The notes beneath the pieces are model-generated. The model was not told where the DNA came from. It made no database searches and was given only the letters and a program-made list of their open reading frames with translations. The translations under genes and the position numbers were made by a program. A stretch of 46,531 nucleotides of DNA, taken from the NCBI GenBank assembly GCA_016793245.1, contig JAEUHW010000302.1:1-46531 (forward strand). Reading direction: 5' to 3'. The stretch comes from Planctomycetota bacterium (GTDB lineage Bacteria; Planctomycetota; UBA1135; JADKAF01). Within the stretch, counting starts at the first letter, position 1. Each line of letters opens with the position of its first letter. This document shows, piece after piece, positions 42,501-46,531 of the stretch.

Positions 42501-43109
42501 GTGATCTACCTCGATGGCGAGGAGGTCGGGCGCGCCACTGCCGCCGGCGCGATCGACGCGAACCAGCAGCTCCCCGTCTGGATCGGCGACAACCCGATCA
42601 ACGGCTCGCGCCCCTTCGACGGACGCATCGACGAGGTGCGCGTGGACGGCGTCGCGCTGACGGCCGCGCAAGTGCGCGCCCTCGCGCACGAGGTGCCGCT
42701 GCGCGGGATCAAGGCGTATGGCTACAGCTCCGCGCTCTGCGCGGGGTCGAGCTCGGGCGTCGGTCTCGAAGCGCTCCGCGAAGCGCGCTCAGGCGACGCG
42801 TTCTTCGGCCTCGGGGCGTGGAACCCGTGGCCGGGGCTCCCCGTGCTGGTGGTGCTCGGCTCCGCCCCGGCGAGCGCCGGTCTCTTCGTCGATCAGGCGC
42901 CGCTCTGGGTGAGCCCGACCACCGGCGACTTCCGCGTGCTGGTCCTCTCCAGCGATGGGCTGGGCCGCGCGCTGCAGCCGCTCCCCATCCCGTGGCTGCC
43001 GAGCGGAGCCGTGCTCCACGCCCAGGCCTTCGGGCTGCACGCCCCGAGCTGCCACGCCGCGCAGGGGCTCTTCGCCTCCGGCCCGGGTCTCCGTATCGCG
43101 ATCCAATGA
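39546..43109 (+). CDS. Secreted FG-GAP/LamG protein with C-terminal module
   Basis: 1187 residues. Signal peptide MNLHRHASLALALSTLSLSS, ending at PAQ. About 25-760 is a beta-propeller array of FG-GAP/VCBS repeats with many calcium loops (DIDGDGDPDVVIG, DLDGDGAQDLFLG, DLDGDGDLDVAMG, DFDRDGDVDLVLG). About 770-835 resembles the chitobiase C-terminal domain (VRYTLDGSDPTPSSPRYLGP). About 838-1050 is a LamG-type concanavalin domain (WSFDEGMGTRAFDSGTRGNH, ISAWIQGDG, VAAVYDGTEMVIYLDGEEVG). The last about 130 residues are the shared C-terminal module (signature LPIPWLPSGAVLHAQAFGL). Probably a calcium-binding surface adhesin or carbohydrate-binding protein. ATG 39546 opens the signal peptide. Confidence 0.9.
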   Translation: MNLHRHASLALALSTLSLSSPAQISWRHESSTTGAIPAPQGAVQQTTCLTADFNRDGAEDVLVASRGYAGRVQAWLSQANGTWLRIDVDPTNVQSEAGGAIHDIDGDGDPDVVIGQDFAGAEIYWWENPYPSFAAPWTRRVVKSSGGTQHHDQAFGDVDGDGATELVAWNQNAQELLLFEIPSQPTGTSQPWPSRVIYRASNAQFEGLAIGDVDLDGVLDIVGAGRWWQHLGNGSFQEHVVDAAMNFTRAAVGQLVAGGRPELVFVPGDASGNGFWYEWNGSAWLARPLGYVAHGHTLDIADLDGDGAQDLFLGEMKLGGASCRVRVLYGDGAGNFTEQVLATGNDIHEGRLADLDGDGDLDIAHKPYNDGTPRLDLWWNDRLTLPLDRWQRHLVDGALPYRPVFVGSGDFDNDGLVDLAAGGWWWKNPGSLAGTWTRFEIHPGAYLDYATSFDIDGDGDSDLLGTRAPGSQANGQLAWAENRGAAGFLIHTNIAAAQGDFLQGVQVQRFAGTTGAREVALSWHDPAVGVQMLTVPANPAANTWTWRRIQPLSLGEDLSSGDLDGDGDLDLVLGTTWLENPSWTPRTLGSVGDLAGFGGTPEPDRNRAVDLDGDGDLDVAMGLENGREVVWFENPRPAGNALGLWTRHILGSFEGQGFSLDAADFDRDGDVDLVLGEHRGASTNRVVLLRNDGTRQSWPTVIVDAQPSNTIDHHDGTQAIDLDRDGDLDLVSIGWTNPKLWIFENRARTGGGQTPVAQAPGIDAQGSAFQVGRVVSIYPAFPGQEVRYTLDGSDPTPSSPRYLGPLALFDTARVRARAFEPQKLPSNIARADFARLPAPLSLWSFDEGMGTRAFDSGTRGNHGTVNGASWAAGFANGSLDFAPTGTRVAAGNFDLTPNAMTISAWIQGDGFAHLANGDARILSKSLSTAEQDHVFMLSTIAVGAEIRPRLRLKVNGFTHTLIAAQGNIAFGAWTHVAAVYDGTEMVIYLDGEEVGRATAAGAIDANQQLPVWIGDNPINGSRPFDGRIDEVRVDGVALTAAQVRALAHEVPLRGIKAYGYSSALCAGSSSGVGLEALREARSGDAFFGLGAWNPWPGLPVLVVLGSAPASAGLFVDQAPLWVSPTTGDFRVLVLSSDGLGRALQPLPIPWLPSGAVLHAQAFGLHAPSCHAAQGLFASGPGLRIAIQ

Positions 43110-43249
43110 GGCGCGTGCGCCGGAGCGGAAAGGGCATTCTTGCGGGGCGTGTGCGCGTCTGGCCGGTTCCTCCGGCGGACGCAGGCGAGCGGATCGCAGG
43201 ATCCCTCGAGCGGACCTCTTCCTCCCTCTCTCCTCGGACTCAGAACTCC

Positions 43250-44302
43250 ATGCGCAAGCTCACTCTCGTCCTCGCTCTCACGCTGGCGCCGCAGGCGTTC
43301 GCGCAGACCCAGCCCGGCCCGAGCTTCGGCACGGCGACCGATTACAGCGTCCTCGCCATCGCCCCCGCCGGCCCGAGCTTGGACGGCGTCGCCGCGGCGA
43401 CCCCCATCGGGCGCGGCGGCCTCGCGATCGCCGCGCGCACCGGGGACCGCCGCGCGGCCTCCGGCGCGAGCACGCAAGTGCAGGCGATCTCCGATCCGAC
43501 CTACGGCCTCGGCCTCCAGATCGACGAGAACGGCCAGGCCTCGAGCCAGGACGCGAACTCCGCCGCGCAAGCCGGCACCTCGAGCAGCGCGCGGCCCGGC
43601 ACGACCCCGCCGAGCTTCGGGCCGCACGGCCTGCGCGCGGCCTATCCGGTGCGCCCCGGCGCGACCGGCCTCGTGGTGATCCAGCTCCAGGGCCGCGCGA
43701 GCACCAACGCGCACTGCGCGGCGTTCGTCGACGTCGATGGCGACGGCCAGCCCGATTGGCGCGGCGCGGTCGATGGCACGCTGCAAGGCGCGCGCATCCC
43801 CGTGACCGCCGGCCGCAACGGCGTCGTCCTCGGCATCGTCACCGACGGCCGAGCCGGCGTGCGCGGCGTGGGCCAGGAAGGCTACGGCGCGTCGCTGCGC
43901 GTCTACTTCCGCCCGGATCCGGGGACCCCGACCTGCACCTGGACCACGGTGAGCCGCCCCTGCGGCGCGAACCTCGTGGGCACGGCGAACCCCGCGACGG
44001 GCGGCGTCCGCATCCAGCTCGACGTCACCGGCGCGCCGGCGAACGCGCTCGGCGTCCTGGTGGTCGGCGCCCTGCTGCCCGCGCCGACGCCGCTGCCGTT
44101 CAGCCGCTGCGATCTGCTCGTCGACCCGCGCATCGCGCTCGGGCTCGTCACCGATGCCAACGGCGCGGCGACGGTTCCCTTCGGCATCCACGCGCAGCTG
44201 GCCGGCCTCGACGTGAACTTCCAAGCGGTCGTCCTTGGCTTCGATCCGGCGAACGCGCCCACGATCGTCGCCAGCAACACCGAGAACCTGACCTGCCAGT
44301 AG
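43250..44302 (+). CDS. Secreted protein of unknown function with C-terminal module
   Basis: 350 residues. Signal peptide MRKLTLVLALTLAPQAFAQT. The middle part is not recognised; it has a single calcium-loop-like motif (FVDVDGDGQPDWRG) in a beta-rich domain (TGLVVIQLQGRASTNAHCAA, VVLGIVTDGRAGVRGVGQ). Residues about 235-350 form the shared C-terminal module (signature VPFGIHAQLAGLDVNFQAVV). ATG 43250 begins the signal peptide. It follows the FG-GAP gene by 140 bp and is closed by a strong terminator. Confidence 0.7.
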   Translation: MRKLTLVLALTLAPQAFAQTQPGPSFGTATDYSVLAIAPAGPSLDGVAAATPIGRGGLAIAARTGDRRAASGASTQVQAISDPTYGLGLQIDENGQASSQDANSAAQAGTSSSARPGTTPPSFGPHGLRAAYPVRPGATGLVVIQLQGRASTNAHCAAFVDVDGDGQPDWRGAVDGTLQGARIPVTAGRNGVVLGIVTDGRAGVRGVGQEGYGASLRVYFRPDPGTPTCTWTTVSRPCGANLVGTANPATGGVRIQLDVTGAPANALGVLVVGALLPAPTPLPFSRCDLLVDPRIALGLVTDANGAATVPFGIHAQLAGLDVNFQAVVLGFDPANAPTIVASNTENLTCQ

Positions 44303-44337
44303 CCCTGCGGCGGAGATCGCCCTGCGGTTGCTTCGAC

Positions 44338-44379
44338 GCGGCCGCGCACTCGACTCGAGTGCGCGGCCGCGCGACTTTT
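44338..44379 (+). terminator. Strong intrinsic terminator
   Basis: A perfect 15-bp GC-rich stem (44338-44352 with 44356-44370; loop ACT) followed by GCGACTTTTC. It stands 36 bp after the stop of the 43250-44302 gene and before the metalloprotease gene. It is the best intrinsic terminator in the window. Confidence 0.85.
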
Positions 44380-44480
44380 CCCCGCTCCGCGAGAACGCCG
44401 AGGGCTACCATTCTCGAAGTGCCGCGAAACCCCCACGCTTCGCCGCGCGTCCTCCGTTCGTTCCCCACCGGAGTTCCTGC

Positions 44481-46238
44481 ATGTCGCTGCGCTCGCTGCT
44501 CATCGCCGCCCTCGTCTCGGTCGCCCCCCTGACGGCCCAGTCCACGGGGCCGGTCCGCGGAGTGGAGACGGGCCTGCGCTTCGAGCCAGCGCCGCCGAGC
44601 GTCCTCGCCCGCTACGAGCTGCGCGCCGGCCTCCTCCAAGAGCTCGAGCTGCGCCCGAGCGCCAGCGGCGGCCTGCGCGTCGATGTCCTGCTCGGCACCG
44701 AGGTCGAGGCGCTCGAGTTCCGCCCGCGGGAGATTCGCACGCCGAGCTTCCAGCTCCGCGTCGAGACCGCCTCGGGCTGGACGAGCGCGCCGCGCGACGC
44801 CTGTGTCACCTACCGCGGCGTCCTCGCGCGGCGCGGGGCCCTCGTCGCCGCGACCTGGGATCCGCGGATCGGCGAGCGCGGGTACTTCGATGCCTGCGTC
44901 CTGGACGGCGACGAAAGCTGGTATCTGCAACCTCTGGACGAAGCGGAGCGCGCGGCCTTGGGCTACGGCTGGATCGTCCATCGCGGCACCGATCGACTGC
45001 CGAGTCCGGCGAGCTGCGGCGCGCTCCAGCTCCCGGGCGGCCCCGTCGGCGGCGCACCGGAATCGACCACGGTGCTGCGCGAAGCGGAGATCGCGCTCGA
45101 CGCCGACCGCGAGTTCTACCAGCGGAAGGGCAGCAGCGTGACGCAGACGCAGACCGCGATGCTCAGCATCGTGAACTCCGTCGACCTCATCTACCGCCGC
45201 GACGTCTGCATCCAGTACCTCGTAGGGACGATCTTCATCCGCACGACGAACGTCTACACGCAGACCGACATGGGCGCGCTGCTCGGCGAGTTCCAGGGCT
45301 ACTGGACGCAGAACCACACGGCGGTCACGCGCGATGTGGCGCACCTCTTCACCGGCAAGGGCTCGTTCTCCGGCGTGATCGGGATCGCCTACCTCGGCGC
45401 GGTCTGCGATCAGGCGATGGGCTTCGCGGTCTCGCGCGCCTACTCGAGCAGCAATGCATCGAACATCGAGCTCGTCGCGCACGAGCTCGGCCATAGCTGG
45501 GGCGCTTCACACTGCAGCGGCTCGGGCTGCCTCATCATGTGCCCCTCGCTCGGAAGCTGCGGTGGGCTCACGAATCGCTTCGATGCGCCGAGCGCCGCGG
45601 CGATCACGTCGTACGCGAGCAGCCAGAGCTGTCTACGCTACGCGAACGGCATCCCCGCGCTGCAGAGCTTGCAGCCCGGGACGGCGCAGGCGTGGGGCGG
45701 CACCTCGATCCGAGTCACCGGTACCGGCTTCCTCGGCACGCAGAGCGCCACCATCGGCGGCGCGAGCGTGCCGCTCGCGTCGATCATCGTGCTGAGCGAC
45801 ACGCAGCTCGATCTCGTCGTGCCGCAGATGACGCAGGTCGGCGCACTGCCCGTCGTGATCACGAACAGCAACGGGACCTCGAACGCGCTCACGCTTCAGA
45901 TCACCCCCACGGCTCCGCCGCGGCTCGAGGTCACGCCGCTCGTCGCGATCCAAGGACAGACCGTGACCTGGCGCTTCGGCGGCGACAGCGACGATCTCTG
46001 GTCGCTCGCGATCGCGGTGAACAACCCCACGACGATCCAGCTCTTCGGCGACACCTTGCTCGCCGCGGGCTACCCGATCCTCTCGGGAGTGCTCTCGCCC
46101 GCGGGGCTCGCGAGCGTCTCGCTCCCCGGCGTGCCGCGTTCCCCTGGGCTGACCGTCTACTCACAGATCTGGCTGCTCTCGAACACGACCGCCGGTTGGG
46201 GCGGGGCTTCGAACATCCCGACGACGGTTTTCTTCTGA
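44481..46238 (+). CDS. Secreted zinc metalloprotease (M12-like) with IPT/TIG domain and C-terminal module
   Basis: 585 residues. Signal peptide MSLRSLLIAALVSVAPLTAQ. A propeptide-like region precedes the catalytic domain (about 200-385), which carries the metzincin motif HELGHSWGASH at about 334 (HExxHxxGxxH) and a Met-turn candidate in CLIMCPSLG. This fits reprolysin-like endopeptidases of family M12. About 391-475 is an IPT/TIG domain (WGGTSIRVTGTGFLGTQ). About 480-585 is the shared C-terminal module (VSLPGVPRSPGLTVYSQIWL). It cleaves protein substrates outside the cell. GGAG lies 8 nt before ATG 44481. Confidence 0.9.
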   Translation: MSLRSLLIAALVSVAPLTAQSTGPVRGVETGLRFEPAPPSVLARYELRAGLLQELELRPSASGGLRVDVLLGTEVEALEFRPREIRTPSFQLRVETASGWTSAPRDACVTYRGVLARRGALVAATWDPRIGERGYFDACVLDGDESWYLQPLDEAERAALGYGWIVHRGTDRLPSPASCGALQLPGGPVGGAPESTTVLREAEIALDADREFYQRKGSSVTQTQTAMLSIVNSVDLIYRRDVCIQYLVGTIFIRTTNVYTQTDMGALLGEFQGYWTQNHTAVTRDVAHLFTGKGSFSGVIGIAYLGAVCDQAMGFAVSRAYSSSNASNIELVAHELGHSWGASHCSGSGCLIMCPSLGSCGGLTNRFDAPSAAAITSYASSQSCLRYANGIPALQSLQPGTAQAWGGTSIRVTGTGFLGTQSATIGGASVPLASIIVLSDTQLDLVVPQMTQVGALPVVITNSNGTSNALTLQITPTAPPRLEVTPLVAIQGQTVTWRFGGDSDDLWSLAIAVNNPTTIQLFGDTLLAAGYPILSGVLSPAGLASVSLPGVPRSPGLTVYSQIWLLSNTTAGWGGASNIPTTVFF

Positions 46239-46275
46239 TGGATCGCGGGCGCGGGACCCCTGCGACGTTCGGCGC

Positions 46276-46291
46276 GGGGCGAAGACGCCCC
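46276..46291. terminator. Hairpin between convergent genes
   Basis: GGGGCG, loop AAGA, CGCCCC: a perfect 6-bp GC stem between the protease gene and the minus-strand gene at the right edge. No clear T-run. Confidence 0.4.
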
Positions 46292-46299
46292 GGTGCGCG

Positions 46300-46531
46300 T
46301 CAGCCCCAGCGCAGATCGATACCGATCGGCTCGAGAGCGCGCGCCTCTTCTTCCAGGTCCGCGCGCAGCAGCGCTCGCGAAGCGAGCCAGCCGCTCGGGA
46401 ACTCGAGCTGCAGCCCCATCGTGCCGACGCCGAGACGGAGATGCGGCGGAGCCTCGGAGGGGCGCGCGCGATGCAGCACCAAGGCGAGGCGCAGCAGCAC
46501 CGAGAGGCGCAGCGCGATGCGCGCGTCCTCG
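46300..46531 (-). CDS. Exopolyphosphatase-like (Ppx/GppA) protein, C-terminal fragment
   Basis: The frame is open to the window edge, so only the last about 76 residues are seen. They resemble the C-terminal helical part of Ppx/GppA phosphatases: RIALRLSVLLRLALVLHRAR, then LGVGTMGLQLEFPSGWLA and a closing RADLEEEARALEPIGIDL. The family removes phosphate from polyphosphate or pppGpp. The catalytic N-terminal domain lies outside the window, so the call rests on the tail alone. Confidence 0.6.
   Translation of the reverse strand, partial: EDARIALRLSVLLRLALVLHRARPSEAPPHLRLGVGTMGLQLEFPSGWLASRALLRADLEEEARALEPIGIDLRWG

Noticed and set aside
39471..42689. A long minus-strand frame opposite the FG-GAP gene
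   Set aside because: High G+C produces long antisense frames; its residues are repetitive and low in complexity, while the plus strand has clear FG-GAP and LamG motifs.
43110..43249. A small gene or RNA between the FG-GAP gene and the next secreted protein
   Set aside because: No frame with a convincing start and no strong structure; only a weak GGCGC/GCGCC hairpin without a T-run.

Overview
The window comes from a GC-rich bacterium, by eye mostly around two-thirds G+C. Gene content points to the Planctomycetota: a heme-binding PSCyt1/DUF1549/DUF1553 protein is followed directly by a Tat-exported DUF1501 protein, and there are many large secreted proteins (beta-helix, FG-GAP, FN3, LamG), a DUF839/PhoX-like protein and a MauG-type peroxidase. 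The exact lineage cannot be fixed from sequence alone; a deep-branching, marine-type planctomycete is a reasonable guess. I see no rRNA, tRNA, CRISPR array, transposase or phage gene.

Layout. 1-4487 (minus): two linked secreted beta-helix proteins. The first one transcribed has seven perfect 8-bp repeats just before its signal-peptide coding sequence. These put its Shine-Dalgarno-led ATG out of frame by exactly one repeat unit, so it is a candidate phase-variable gene. 4617-7019 (plus): a cupin, a small secreted protein and a beta-helix protein. 7116-11661 (plus): the DUF1549/DUF1553 and DUF1501 pair. 11705-11775 and 19743-19814: two related palindromic elements, each between convergent genes. 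11780-21183: mixed housekeeping and secreted genes (AlkC-like glycosylase, ArsR-SRPBCC fusion, di-heme peroxidase, DUF839 protein, DUF3465 protein, SRPBCC protein, coiled-coil protein, lipocalin-like protein). 21180-22382 (minus): another beta-helix protein, translationally overlapped with the gene after it.

22500-39435 is a cell-surface glycan region. On the minus strand are a family 4 glycosyltransferase with an AlgD-like nucleotide-sugar dehydrogenase, and a family 2 glycosyltransferase with a PhyH-like dioxygenase. On the plus strand are a sulfatase-like lipoprotein with no formylglycine motif and a tight operon. That operon comprises a 1463-residue secreted modular protein, a RfbF-type cytidylyltransferase, an SDR epimerase and three related methyltransferases, several joined by 4-nt stop/start overlaps. 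Together they suggest that a nucleotide sugar is made, branched or methylated, polymerised and shown at the surface. 39546-46238 (plus) holds three secreted proteins: FG-GAP/LamG, a small unknown and a HExxHxxGxxH metalloprotease. The right edge cuts an apparent exopolyphosphatase gene.

A unifying observation is a C-terminal module of about 90-130 residues shared by seven secreted proteins of very different architecture (peroxidase, protease, beta-helix, FG-GAP and others), with one nearly free-standing copy at 5015-5512. I know no named family for it. It may be a sorting or surface-attachment domain of this lineage.
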